64,000 nt of DNA from Knufia peltigerae (Eukaryota; Ascomycota; Eurotiomycetes; Chaetothyriales; Trichomeriaceae). This document shows positions 23,351 to 34,991 of this stretch, piece by piece. Under the pieces are notes generated by a model. That model was not told where the DNA came from. It made no database searches and saw nothing but the letters and a program-made list of their open reading frames with translations. Numbering within the stretch: the first letter of the stretch is position 1; every line of letters begins with the position of its first letter. The stretch covers positions 1 to 64,000 of the forward strand of contig JAPDRN010000090.1 of assembly GCA_030247855.1 (NCBI GenBank), given 5' to 3'. The position numbers and the translations under genes were made by a program.

Positions 23351-24709
23351 TCAAGCAGCTGGCACATAACCGCTAAAGTCATATTCAATGTCGAAATCTT
23401 CCTCATCCACGTCGCCATCAGAGAGCTCGACATCTTTAATATTTTCGCCTTCATCTTCTTCTTCGACGGTGAAACCATAATCTTCCTTCTTGAGGTTTTT
23501 CCACGCGGCAATTGTCTGTCGTCTGGTGAGATGGAACGGTAGTTTGGATAAGGAAACACAACCACTTTCCGTGACCTCCACGGTCTGTCCGATCGAACTT
23601 GCAGTATCGGTGGGCATGTCCATCAGAATGATGTGAATGAAAAACACCATCCCTGGCTGGACAATGACTTTTTGACCTCTCATGAACATGGGGTAGTCCA
23701 TCCAAGTGGGTGCGAACGTAGCGCCGAGACTGTATCCACAGGCATTGAGTCGTTGCTCTTTGAACCCATGCTCATCGCCGACACGAGCGTAGGCCTCGAA
23801 GACGTCACCCATCTCTCGGCCGGGCTTCAGTGCCCCCATCGCGGCCTTCATTTGGAGGACGTTGACCTCGAACATTTTGCGTGCCAATTTGGTCACGCCG
23901 CCTATGTGGATGGTGCGCATCAAGCAGGCGTGGTAGTGTTTGTACACGCCGGCATGCTCAAGGGTGATCTGTCGATCGATCTTGGACCTTCCTGTCGAGT
24001 ACCGTGTCAAGACTGCTTTATTTCCAGACACGAGGATGTTCTCATTGGCCGGATCATCGCCACCGCCTTCGTAGACGGTGCCGGTGATTTCTCGCCACAG
24101 GTCACCCTCATACGCACCCGGTTTGGCGAGTTTAAGGGTGCGAACGAGCGCAAAGTCAGCCAAGTAGGCCGCCTTGCGTGCTTTTCGCAACTCGGCTTCG
24201 GATTTGATGATCCTCAATTCTCGAGTAAACAATGTGCTGTGGTCGACCAAGGTACAAAGTTCAGCAACCGCTTCCTCGAGAAGTTTACCGATGCGCAAGG
24301 TCAAAGTTGCAGAGTCCGGCTCGTACCCAATGCGTTTGGAGGTGCTGTTGATCCCAAATTCCTTCAAGACTTCGGATACCTCCGCCACCGGGTTTGCGTC
24401 CGCAACGTCAGAACGGATCAGGACATCCTTTTTGGCCAAGACGGACGTATACAAAGCTTGTCTGAGATCCGGCAGTCGGGTGATCAACTTCATGGATCCA
24501 TCGATGTGGAAATACATGGCCTGGAAGAAGACATAGCCAAAAGTGTCGTATCCGGTCAGATAGTATAGGGTTTCTTGTTTGGTGATCAGGAACCCGTCCA
24601 GATCTTCTCGACTCATCAAGTCCAAGGCCCGCTGTCGGCGTTGAGCGAATTCCTCTTCAGAGAACCAGAGAGCCTTCTTGAAAGGCTGTGGTTTCTTGAC
24701 CGTCACCAT
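23351..24709 (-). CDS. Creatinase/ectoine-hydrolase-type M24 family hydrolase
   Basis: A single-exon gene of 452 residues starting at ATG 24709. Residues about 15-165 form the creatinase N-terminal domain (LDGFLITKQETLYYLTGYD). Residues about 170-420 form the pita-bread catalytic fold. Canonical M24 peptidases bind two metals through D, D, H, E, E. Here the first Asp-containing segment is replaced by LEHAGVYKHYHACLMRT (residues 250-266) and the later His/Glu segments by SLGATFAPTWMDYP and GMVFFIHIILMD. That pattern is seen in metal-independent creatinase and in ectoine hydrolases (DoeA/EutD), so a C-N bond of a small non-peptide substrate is the likely target. The acidic C-terminal tail (about 420-445) is unusual. 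It lies at the edge of the proposed catabolic cluster. Confidence 0.85.
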   Translation of the reverse strand: MVTVKKPQPFKKALWFSEEEFAQRRQRALDLMSREDLDGFLITKQETLYYLTGYDTFGYVFFQAMYFHIDGSMKLITRLPDLRQALYTSVLAKKDVLIRSDVADANPVAEVSEVLKEFGINSTSKRIGYEPDSATLTLRIGKLLEEAVAELCTLVDHSTLFTRELRIIKSEAELRKARKAAYLADFALVRTLKLAKPGAYEGDLWREITGTVYEGGGDDPANENILVSGNKAVLTRYSTGRSKIDRQITLEHAGVYKHYHACLMRTIHIGGVTKLARKMFEVNVLQMKAAMGALKPGREMGDVFEAYARVGDEHGFKEQRLNACGYSLGATFAPTWMDYPMFMRGQKVIVQPGMVFFIHIILMDMPTDTASSIGQTVEVTESGCVSLSKLPFHLTRRQTIAAWKNLKKEDYGFTVEEEDEGENIKDVELSDGDVDEEDFDIEYDFSGYVPAA

Positions 24710-25675
24710 GCTGATCTGCTGATCTGCTATTGCGAGTGGTGCAGTAACTGTGATGTCTTGTGTCCGGAGTTAACTGCAGCACCTACCACTCTTTTGACGA
24801 GAATAATATGAAAAAGTCGATCTCGTTATATATAATCAGGACTTGGTCTGCACCCATAAGATCTTCTCGTCCTCCGAGGTCTGGTCTGTAGGTTTCCCAA
24901 AGCGTCTTCACAATACATTGCGTGCCAAAATGGTCACGAGCTGCGTCGATCAGCGTCTGCGTGGGTAATCGTATACACGAAGCCCGTTTGTTCCCTTTGC
25001 ACATCCTCAGCCGAGAGAGATAAGGGCAACACCAATTCGACAGGACCCAGCGAGTGTGGGGCACACAGCAGGAGTCTGGATTATGAACTGGGATGTTTGC
25101 AGATCGACACAACCTTCCCCATCTGGAGCAGGGGTCCTGGCCAGTGACATATCTGGCAACAGCCACCGACAACCATCTTGCACTGGGAACGAGCATGGGT
25201 GCAATCGACATCTTCCAGGAAAATTCACCCCTTTCAGCGACAACATGCTCCATACGTCTGCCCACCGTTTTCGAGGGGCTCCGCTGAATGTACAAGGACG
25301 TGGCCAAATCAGCGAATGCGGATTTCTAGTCCAAGTCCAGCAAACCGGAGTAGAGTTCAAAGGAGTGCTGGTGGTGATAACAATAGCCGTCGAGTCGGAA
25401 ACAATAATGGCTACGGATAGCGTGTTAGTGGCAATTCAATTACTGTCAAAATCTATCCCATCTCTGTCGTGGGAACAGCAGAGGCGGGCCGCAAAGCATT
25501 TTTCCTGCGTTGAGAATTGGGCAGTTCCAATGACAAAACGATCTGGAAATGCCCGCACGATCGATAAGCCTCCTTGTCAGGCTCTAGCATGGTAGCTGTC
25601 CCTATACCACGCAGCCAAAGTTCGTTAATGGTCCAAGAACCTTCCGTGTTCTCGATTGAATGCGTACAATTTTGA
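24710..25675. other. Intergenic region, possible gene remnants
   Basis: Just under 1 kb between the M24 gene and the decayed EutA-like gene. A minus-strand frame at 24783-25307 is open for about 170 codons but lacks an ATG, is rich in Cys and Trp and resembles nothing I know. Overlapping plus-strand frames are equally long. I do not call a gene, but a decayed cluster member could be hidden here. Confidence 0.4.
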
Positions 25676-26450
25676 CTAATAAGCTGCCAAATCGAATAGA
25701 CGCCCGGCAGAACTGTCCAGCTGTACCGTCCGATGACAATGATTGAGGCAAGCCCAAGCAGAGGCTTAGTTTGAGGAGACGACAGGTCGGCCTATGTGTG
25801 ACTCAATTTCTAGGGTGGCACTCGCCGTACGCAGAGCGGTGCAGGAGACGAAGAGGGCTTCGGCCTCAGGGCTCGTCGCGGCCACTGCAGCCTCGATCAG
25901 GCTCTCGCGGGAGATGCAGGGCATTTCCCCGTCATCTTCCAAGCCGAAGCAGGTGAAGTTATCAACGACGAAGTCTTCGGTGGCAAAGAAGGCGGCCATC
26001 GGATCACTCGTTTCGACCGTGTAAGGAGTGAGGAAGCTGATCCTTCGCACGCTGAGGGCGCGTAGGGCAGCAACCGCTGCGGAGCCCGGCGTCACCACGG
26101 GCACGTTGGGTTTGGCTCGTCGGATCGCAGCCTGGACCACGTCGCCGCCAATGACGACCGAGGCTGAGGTGCACGAGAAGCAGATAGCGTCGATGTCTTG
26201 ATCGGGGCGGATGAATGCAGCTGCTTCAGCCAGTCGAGGCGTCAGCGCTCGTAGACTCTCAAGCGTCGTCGGGTTCGTATACACGACCCGCGTCGAGTAG
26301 ATCGATCCCTATCTGCTTTGACCCGACGAGCCGCGCGAAGTCTGCCTCGCTCGACTGGTCCGTCGCCAGCAGGATAAGTCCAACGCGTTTCTCGATGGCA
26401 CGGTCGTCGTAGCTGAGAGAAGCTTTCGCAAGACGTATGGAAACAGCCAT
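25676..26450 (-). pseudogene. EutA-like Asp/Glu racemase-family gene, two disabling lesions
   Basis: From ATG 26450 the frame reads into the family start (IEKRVGLILLATDQSSEADF). It then loses frame at a tandem GATC-GATC at 26300-26307; dropping one GATC unit restores continuity with a second frame beginning YTNPTTLESLRAL. That frame carries the family hallmarks: FSCTSASVVIGGD with its catalytic-type Cys, VPVVTPGSAAVAAL, ISFLTPYTVETSD, and ALFVSCTALRT with the second Cys. It stops at TAA (25766-25768) where the family normally has Gln after SSN, and coding-like sequence continues to TAG at 25676. Relatives include maleate isomerase, arylmalonate decarboxylase and the EutA protein of bacterial ectoine-utilisation operons. 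It has no introns. A 4-bp intron is impossible, so this is either a pseudogene or assembly error plus polymorphism. Confidence 0.8.
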
Positions 26451-26802
26451 TTCGGGTGCACGCACAAGACCGAGCCAAAATGGCGAGATATAGATGCAAG
26501 TAACTGGTGGAAAGTACTGCTCGCGTATGGCCAAAGATGGATTTCCTTCAACGCTGAGTTTAGAGAATGCAGATATCTACATGGCCACTAGTGCGTGAAA
26601 GGAAAAACCATGTCAAAGGTGGCGATGGAAGGAAGATATAGACCGTCCCAGCTGGAAGAAAGAGTACCTCTCGGGTTAGAACAATACGTGGCGGGAGATC
26701 AGCGCGCAAGTGTATCATTATCATGCCTTCCAGATCTATCCAGCTAGGGCAAACCCCGAGAACCGCTTGCTACACATGTTGCGAGGAAGTCAAACGCGGT
26801 GC

Positions 26803-28527
26803 CTATTCTATGACTAGCATAATCTTCTTCCAACCTTTTCGCTGAGTACGTGGTTCTTCAGCGTCAACAACCTCCTGCAAACCCGTTTGCATATCAACAT
26901 CCCCAGGGTTGTAAGCCCACGGGTCTTTCCAATACACAATGCGGTGACCGAGATACATCAAGAAAAATACAGGAATACCGACATAGGCGGATAGGAATGT
27001 GGCGGCCGACCAATTTTGCTTCCAGAAAACCGTGAATCCATTTGTCAAACAGAGGACGGTGAAGAATGCCGCGGTAAAGTAGGCGCCGTAGGGTTGCAGT
27101 CGGCTGCGATACGGGGCCTGGTATCCCTGGAGTTGGGCCGCCTTGCGGAAGCGGAGATATATGATACTGCAACTGATCCAAGAAATGAAACCCCATGAAT
27201 TTGACAGATTAATGAACCAGTTGAAGACGATGCCTCCACTGGAACCCTCGTTGAGGTAGGCTAGAGCGCAGAACAGGGAGGTGGTACCCACAGCCACATA
27301 AGGAACTCCCCATCTATTGCACCGTGCAAAGACACGTGGCGCGTTGCCCTGGACCGAGAGCGAATAGAGAGACCGTGAGGAAACATAGAGCCACGAATTT
27401 CCAGAAGACCAAGCTGATATGAGGATGGCCGCGTTGATTATGGATGGTAACGTGGAGATACCTGCCGAAGTAATGGCCACGACAAAGGGAGAAGACTTGG
27501 CTCCTGCGCCGCCATTCACAAGGCCAGGCGCGTCCGAAGGACATGTGACGCCTATCGCGAGTACGCCGAAGATGTAGAAGAAAATCATACGAAAAAAGTA
27601 TCGTCGCGCTGCGAGAGGTAGATTCCTCCTGGGCGACTGCATTTCTCCTGCGGTTGTGATGACCAGTTCAGGGGCAAAGACGAACGAAAAGGCTGAGGTG
27701 ATCACCGTCTGCCAAAAGCAAAGGAAATAGCCGGTACTGCCATCTGCGAGTATCTGCTTAGCTGCACCTGGTCGTTGCCAGTATCGAAAGCCTAGACGAT
27801 CATGCGATGGGCCACCACCCCAGAACAGGATAAAGGAGACCAGAAGGAGTCCGAGCATGAGGATAACTTTTAGACTGGCGAACCAGAACTCGCTTTCTCC
27901 GTAGAAGCGGACGGGGAGGAAATTGAGACCGACGATAACTATTACCATGATAGTAATCCAGACGCCGATATTGACACCGTTTGGCCAGAAATTGATGACC
28001 AACCCGGCAGCCGTGATCTCATAGGGGACCAAGACACCCAGTGCGTACCAATATAGATAACCAAGGGCAAATCCTAGACTTTTGGAGACGTAACGGTTGG
28101 CGTAGTACGACATTGTAGCTCCGTGGACCGGTAGGAAAGATGCAACCTCAGTGATGGCGGCGATGACACAGTAGACGGCCACGCACAGCAACGTGTATGC
28201 CGAAAGAATGAACGCAGGGCCTCCCAATGCCAGCGTCTGGCCGGTACTGACGAAGAGTCTGCGCGCCTGGGTCAGTTCTCTGGTCTCATAATCCGGGGTG
28301 TAAAGGTGGTCATCCTACCCTGTGCCTATGGCACCACCGATCGCGATCATTTGTGCATGTCTACTTTTCAGTCCTCGCTTGGTGATCATGCCATTGCTCA
28401 AGTCGCTGGCCTCGGCTTCCATGACGGACAAGGGTCGTTCATAGCTGCCGATTCTAGCTTGGACGTCTGGAGTAGGCTCTGTTTTCAGTCCAGCTTCAGC
28501 GTCTGTGTAGCCAGACGTGATGGCCAT
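26803..28527 (-). CDS. YAT-family amino acid permease
   Basis: The model is complement(26803..28258, 28319..28527), 554 residues. The splice junction falls inside the family signature, giving RHAQMIAIGGAIGTGLFVSTG, and the frame agrees across the 60-bp intron. Twelve hydrophobic segments follow. The N-terminus is hydrophilic and cytoplasmic with lysines available for ubiquitination, as in fungal general amino acid, proline and GABA permeases. The protein should import amino acids or related compounds at the plasma membrane by proton symport; the exact substrate is unknown. It sits between the EutA-like remnant and a Zn2Cys6 regulator, which suggests that it imports the substrate of the cluster. 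Confidence 0.92.
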
Positions 28528-29748
28528 CGTGTCGCTTGAACTGGATCAACCCTCTCCTGGTGGCACAATACATGCGACTTGGGTGGCGGCGTGAGAGTGT
28601 AGATCAGGACCTTGGGCGTGGTGGTGAAGGAGGCCAGGTTCTATGTCATCGCCCTTTGTAGCGGAAGTACAGTTGCAGGCGAGAGTGAGGACGGTCCAGG
28701 TTGATGCCGAGGTCGACGAGGCTGGTTATAAACCCCGGGAGGTGGCAAATATCGTGCACGCCGTCTCTATGCTGGCGGCTGGATGGACATACGCAGTTGG
28801 AAACCTTTGATAAATCTTGGCCTCACCTTTCTGCTACGCCCCACCTGAGGCATCCTGGACGATCTTGTCTCGGTACCCACACATCGATGCCCAAGCACCA
28901 AGCAGCTCAAACGTGGCCAAAACCGTAATTGGTGATGTTGACGGCGGCATGACCGGGTGGAGGCCGGGGTGGAGGTGGAGAGGTCCGCTAGGAACCCTTC
29001 GTGTTCGTTGACTCCTGCCACATCCAGTTTCCACCTCTGCTACACAAAAATTTAGCATGGATTTATCTCTCAAAGGCTCGTCCGAACTTCCTCTAACGAA
29101 AGGTTGCCCATTCAAGGCGTTTTCGGCGGTCTGTGCCACAAGACAAGATGAGATCTCGACTTACATACAGAATAGTGTCTTTCCCGAGGCTGATCGATTG
29201 TTGGTATGTACTGCCAACCCTGGACACATAGACGATGCATTCTCACAGATTGCAGCAGCCCATGAGTTCACTAGTGCGCTATTCGAGAGCACCGCGTTTA
29301 TCTTTTAAAAATTTCGTACAGCACAATTGCGTGTATCAGTTGATGACTGAACATCTGAGCGTAAGGGTGCCGGCCTGTACACAGCAAACGGTATACATGA
29401 TTGTGCCAAACGGTTGGACTCCAAAAGGCCGTTGAAGCTTGCCTTTTCCTTCCCACAGCAAAACACGGTTTAAGCCTCACCAAATGGCCAACGCTCAATC
29501 TCATCATCCGAAGTGGCATCGTATCATGGCAGGAGATTCACATTGCATGATTGACTCAAAAAGCCGTTAAGGGGCGCATGCCCACAGCATCATGTACTCT
29601 GGTAATGAGTCGTTCATTCCATCCGCATCATTGAATCATTACGCTTGCAAGGCGGGCAAGAAATCACGGCGCTGGCTAACTTTCACTCCAGCGTCAAATT
29701 GCAGCCTCTTGAGTGTCCACAAGTGCCCTCTTGTCCATCATCTGCCCG
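28528..29748. other. Intergenic region upstream of permease gene
   Basis: 1.2 kb between the permease start and the 3' end of the regulator gene, both on the minus strand. It should contain the permease promoter. A plus-strand ATG frame of 83 codons at 29057-29308 has no recognisable domain and I do not call it a gene. Confidence 0.45.
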
Positions 29749-32031
29749 TCAAACAGGTATGATGCGAATGGCCTTTGCAGCAAGGATATCTCGCCAGTCG
29801 TCTGAGCCGTCCGTGCTATCGAGCTGTGACCAAATACTGCGGACAACCTTGTACTGCATGCTGAAATTTTCCATCTGATACTTTTGCACACCATGCCACC
29901 AACTGGCCCAACGTTCTCGATCTTGGCCAACGGCATCGCAGGACGCAATAAAAGCAGGCCAAGTGACAGGCGCCGGCAGAGACACCCCCTTGCACAATTC
30001 GACCTTGAGATCCTCTGCCTCGGTCATGGCGGTAAAGGCAGCCTGTTGTTCCAATGTGAGGGTTTCCCGGTCGCACCTCTGTATGGAGCGATAGTAGTAA
30101 ATGATGGCAGCATAATGAAATGCCCTTGCGTGTGCGCGTGCAACCTTCACCATTGAATCCTGGGGACCTTCAATGGTGGCAAATTGCTCTGCGGTTATGG
30201 CCCAGGCGCTCAGCTCATCCCCTAATGTCTCACATGCTTGAAGCAGACTCGGTGGGTATTCCTGGTCTTTGTAGTAGTTGATAAACTGTCTCAGTCGATA
30301 AGTTTTGAGAACACATTTCGCTAGAGATGTCGTTATTCCATAGACGAACTCAACACTCGGGTCGAGGTCGGCCACCCGGATGCCGTCTGTTGCTGGTAAT
30401 GCTCCTGGCCAAGGTTCGGCATTCACCTGAGGAAGTGCTGTTTGAGCAAAAAGATGGAGCATTGTGCTTATGCTGTTGAGGATCCGTGTTTCTCGACCTA
30501 TTAGCTGCGCATGGTGTCTCGAATTTTGCAGCCGAATAGCAGCCTCCAGATGAATCCAATGGTCCTCGACACCACCGCTGACGATCTGGCTAATTTAGTA
30601 AATGAGAAAGGCGAAAGGGAGCCGAAACAGGATTCTTGTGTCTCTTACATCCATGGAGACCAAAGTTAGGATAGCGGTCATCAGTTTTCTGTAATTGCTG
30701 GTCTGCTTAACCAGGGCTTTCTGAAGCGCAATCAGCGCACTCTGGCGATGATGTCCAACGACGGATTTGAGACCCTCGTTTTCGGATTGTGGGATCTGCA
30801 TATCAATGGCTGCCGTGGAGACGAGACCGTGGAAAGTTGCAACACTCGCAGACGATGCTGCATCATCTGACTGTTCGGACCCTTCGATGGCAAGAGGAAA
30901 GTATATTGTCCTGAAAGGATTTCGCGCGTGAGCCACCGGCTGCATTATATGTACCGTGTGCTCAGTAAAATGGCGGAGGAGCATATGGGATAGTGTTTTC
31001 GACAACACAGCGGTGGAGAGATTGCAGCTCGCCTTCATGATGCCATCATCACAATATAAATCCATTGACACAGGTAGAAACTCCTGTTCAGGATTTGAGC
31101 CAAATCTCACAGGTAATCTTGGAGCTTTTGGCAGTACACTCGGTCCTATGTCTGCCGGTGGCGAGGCCCGTCGTCCAGCTGTTGCAGATGTTCGCAAACA
31201 TTCAACTCTGTCGTCCCTAGCGACAACTTCATTCTCGAACAAGGATGTTCGTGATGAGGATTCCGAACCAACTGATTCATACGACAATGCTGACGGTAGC
31301 TTTTGGCCGAGACATGCTTTGTGAGCTAATGTCGAGATCTCAGGCGCATCACCTTGATCACAAAAATTGTACAGACCCGTTGAAAGACCATTCGTTGACC
31401 GACAGAATTGACCGTCGGAAATGATCGAAGGGAGCTTCCCGGATTCTTGAACAGCATCAAATCCCGCTTCCGATCTTGAGTCATGATAGCCGCAAGCTCC
31501 GGCGTCGATTTCAACATCATCCTCAGACTCAGCAGGTATCGTCTCGGTCAGTCCATCAACAACAGGTCTCCGCGAGGAAGAGTTGCAGCCTTGTCCATAT
31601 TGCGACAAAAAGGGTTCAATTGTAGGTCGGAAGACAGCAAAGGGCCCAACAACAGCTGTCAAATGCTCGGTGGCAGCTTCATCTATTTTAGAAAGATTCT
31701 GCACAATCTCCTCATCTGTCATGGGATCGCACATGCTACCCACTTGGAGAGTTGTTGGTCAATACAGCTTTGGCACACCATGGGCAAGCATACTGGAGAT
31801 AATCTTCCGCCGACTAGCTGACGGCCGCTGGAGTTTCCTCCTCCGCTCGACATCCCAGATGAGGCGGACTTCATAGCCTGCGCACTCTAGGTTCGCCTGC
31901 TGACAGTTGTTACAGGTAACGGGTCTTTCGTCGCACTTGACGTGCCGTTTTCGACATGTCCAACATCTTTTCCTCGTCAGATGCAAAGTAGCAGTTCAAA
32001 GAATCTGATCAAGTTACCCAGAATATGACAT
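29749..32031 (-). CDS. Zn2Cys6 transcription factor, likely cluster regulator
   Basis: The model is complement(29749..30585, 30649..31742, 31794..31972, 32018..32031), 707 residues, all junctions in frame. The 14-nt first exon supplies MSYSG and leads directly into the zinc cluster KRCWTCRKRHVKCDE, with six cysteines spaced C-x2-C-x6-C-x6-C-x2-C-x6-C (residues 8-35). A Ser/Asp-rich linker is followed by a fungal-specific regulatory region of the Fungal_trans_2 kind over the C-terminal 450 residues. The 45-bp first intron ends in GAG, an uncommon acceptor, so the first exon is the least certain part. The family binds CGG-containing sites. Its position between the permease and the amine oxidase makes it the natural candidate for a pathway-specific activator. 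Confidence 0.85.
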
Positions 32032-32800
32032 TCGCTTCGGACTCTTCGCACGTTGCGACTCGTGGTCTTTGATCTTGTGCATGTCCCATGGGAGCGCGGC
32101 CTTGTTGCCAGTCGCGTCTAGCTGCGCTCTTCCCTCCATCAGAGCACTGTGTCATGACGCCGTGATCGGGATACGAATCAATGGTGGTCAACGACAAAGT
32201 GTTTAAATTACAAAGAGCATCCGATAAAGCGGGCAGGTCCGAGTAGCTGACGTAATGGGCCTACGAGACGGTTCAACTGTCGATTAGGTGGAATTGATGC
32301 CGGGAAGAGGCACAGAGGCTATTGCCAGCCCAGATCTAAGCCTTCGCCTGAACCAGGTTGTGAGGCAGCACAAATCCTACTTCTAAGAATGACTGGCTGG
32401 TCAATGGTCAAAAGCATTTCATGGAGCCAGCGACTGAGGAGTACCTGCTATCACCAGTCATTATCGCAAGCATCTGCACGAGACAAGTGTAACCGTGATC
32501 ATCAGCATTATGTTGTGTTACGAGAGATACTCTCGGACCTCTCATCTCAAACAACCAGCCGGCTTGTATTGGACTTGGGTACTCTTTCAGGGTGAAGGAA
32601 GTGTGGCGATCCTTTCCGCCCGAGTTTCGCTGGCTGTTTCCTTTTGTCTCCCTGCTCCACCTGGCAATTCGGTTATTGGTCTATCCCTCACCCACACCTC
32701 CCACCTCGTTGGTAGTTTCCTCTTCTCACTATCCATCACGTGCGTTGTGTATACGGCAAGACTTCCCAGAGCATGTTGCAAGAATTACAACGACAAGTAA
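32032..32800. other. Intergenic region, promoter of Zn2Cys6 gene
   Basis: 769 bases between the regulator's start and the 3' end of the amine oxidase gene. Only short overlapping frames are present; no gene or RNA is evident. Confidence 0.45.
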
Positions 32801-34991
32801 TCACAGTCGTGAATGTCGACAGGCATTGTTGCAGGCATTGTTGTCTTCATATAGAACACTCTTGTTCATGTCTTGCGTCGAAACAGGCACATCTAAGCCT
32901 GGATTGCCAGAGAAAAAGTTCACCGGCTTCAAACCGACCATCATCTTCTCGTTAGGCATCACCGGCCAGTCCTCGATACGTGGGTTATGAGTTGAGCCAA
33001 AGGTGTGCCAGATAACAATATCTTGGTTTCTGACTGTTTGAGCATCCCCTGTAGCTCGGCGTTTGCTGATGCCTGAAGCAATGCCATCACCACCTAAAGA
33101 TTGCATAGTGTATCGCCCAGCAGGGAAGAGCTCGTTGTCTTCATAGCGCGTTACCCATACGGCGTGCTTAGCGAATTCCGATCGTTTAGCGTGGAATGAG
33201 TCCGGGTGAGATAGAAGCATCTGGCTTGGAAAAGGCATTAGTTTAAAGCCGACTGGTGTGCCAGTGATAGGGTTGATCTTGCTCTCGTTGACAAACTTGA
33301 AGACACGAGCTTTGGTGAGATCAAGATCAAAGCCACCTTCTTCTTCTACAGTGCGATTCTCCGTAACATAACCCACTCCGAACGGATTATGGACCGTTGG
33401 ATCACCCATTGGTAGGCTTTTTGACTCTTCAATAACTAAGGAGTTATCTTGTCCGTCAATAGCAGGGTCAATACGAAGACTGAAAAGATGCTGATGATAA
33501 GGTGCCAAAACTCCAGGCGCTACCACGGTACCGTACGGCACTTTCTGCCTGTAGCTGACATCGTGTGGTACTGTTGATAAGATCCCTGTTGCTCTCACTT
33601 CAAAGAAGATTGAGGCGTCTTGAGCAAAGTGAAAGGCAAAGATATACTCGTAGTTGCTGACCGTAATGATGGTTTGTAGTACGAGAATTCTGGAGCGGGT
33701 CACTACGGCGTTCTGTGTGCGGAAGTTCGTGTGTTTCCACAAGATACCGTCGTCTTGTTCATGGCAGCAGATCACGTTCGGGAGCTTGAGAGGCTTTCCA
33801 GAGGCAGCATTGTGCCAGCCGTCGAAATACTTAATGGCTCCGAGACAGTCACATCCCAAGCGTAGGTTATTGGCGTTGATACCGGCTCCATCATTACCCA
33901 GATCAAAGGCAGCCTTGCGAGGATATGGTGCCCGCGGGTCACCATATGGCACGAACATCTCGGCAAGAGACAAACGATAGAAGAGACTTCTTCCATCGTA
34001 GCGAATGTCATGGAGCGTCAGGCCCTCACGATAGTTAAAGCCGACTCTGAAGCCCCATTTCTCCCAGCTAATATGCTGACCTTGTACGTGGAAGGATGGT
34101 CCTTCCGGTTGAACCACTTGATATGGCTTTAGAGTGGTCCTTGGACTTGGTCTCAAGCCCGGATGATATTCGCTCATGACCTTAGGGTGGATCTTGCGGC
34201 GGTCGAAAGGTCGATCTGCCATATGTATACGTTCGTCTGGGCGTGTGGGCAAGCGATACACTTTGGTAACCACCAGTTGTTCTGAGACTTCGGCACATAC
34301 ATCAAGAGGATATGCATAGTAGTTTGCGTCCGGGTTTTGAAACATCCTTAGGTAGAACCAGCACTTAATATCCGGATCAGCTCCATTCTTCCGCAACTGA
34401 AGGGTGCAGTATAGCCTACCATGGTCACCCGCTGGGCCATGTCGTTCATGCCATCGGTAGCGTACGCCCAAGCCTCGACAACCACAGTCGAGCCTGAGGG
34501 CAGGCCAAGCTTCCTGATCTGCTCTTGTACTTCTCGGTTGGCAAGGCAAGCATTTTCGACTTGCTTCATGTAGTCAGCATCGATATAAGAATGCTTGCCC
34601 TTCTGGTGTTTCTTGGCGATCACTTTGTCGTTGTCGAGGTCCACTAGTAAGTCAAAGAGCTCGTTATGGTTGTCTGATCCAACTACAACCAGCTCAACGC
34701 GGGCACATCGTCTCGGTGCCTCTCCCAGGGGCTGATTCCGATGCTCCTTGTCAAGAAAAAGGATCATCTGGTTTTTGGGTGGTTCTTGTAGGGTGATAAC
34801 GCGGAAATTCGGATCTTGGGCTCCAAAATGTGGACGCACTATGCTGGCTGCCTGTTCTCACGCTCGAATCAGCTTGCATTGCTTGGTAATAGAACACTAT
34901 AAGGCCTCGCAAACTAAACAGACAACGGGTGATTTACCTTAGAGATCTCGTAGGGCGCAAGAGGGTCGAATGGATGGAGTCGTAAAGCCAT
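32801..34991 (-). CDS. Copper amine oxidase, predicted peroxisomal
   Basis: The model is complement(32801..34363, 34420..34851, 34938..34991), 682 residues. Exon 1 gives MALRLHPFDPLAPYEISK and the junctions are in phase 0, the second yielding VTM-CWFYLRM as in relatives. The topaquinone precursor is the first Tyr of VSNYEY (about Tyr400). The catalytic base is Asp about 316 in AAFDLGNDGAG. Copper ligands are the two His of PYHQHLF (about 452 and 454) and His about 615 in VIWHTFG. The enzyme oxidises primary amines to aldehydes with release of ammonia and hydrogen peroxide. The C-terminus is SRL, a peroxisomal targeting signal variant, which fits peroxide production. It is divergent from the aldehyde dehydrogenase gene, whose product could take the aldehyde onward. 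Confidence 0.96.

Noticed and set aside
23633..24568. A 311-codon plus-strand open frame
   Set aside because: It is antisense to the M24 gene, whose domain content is clear; the frame is a shadow of its codon bias.
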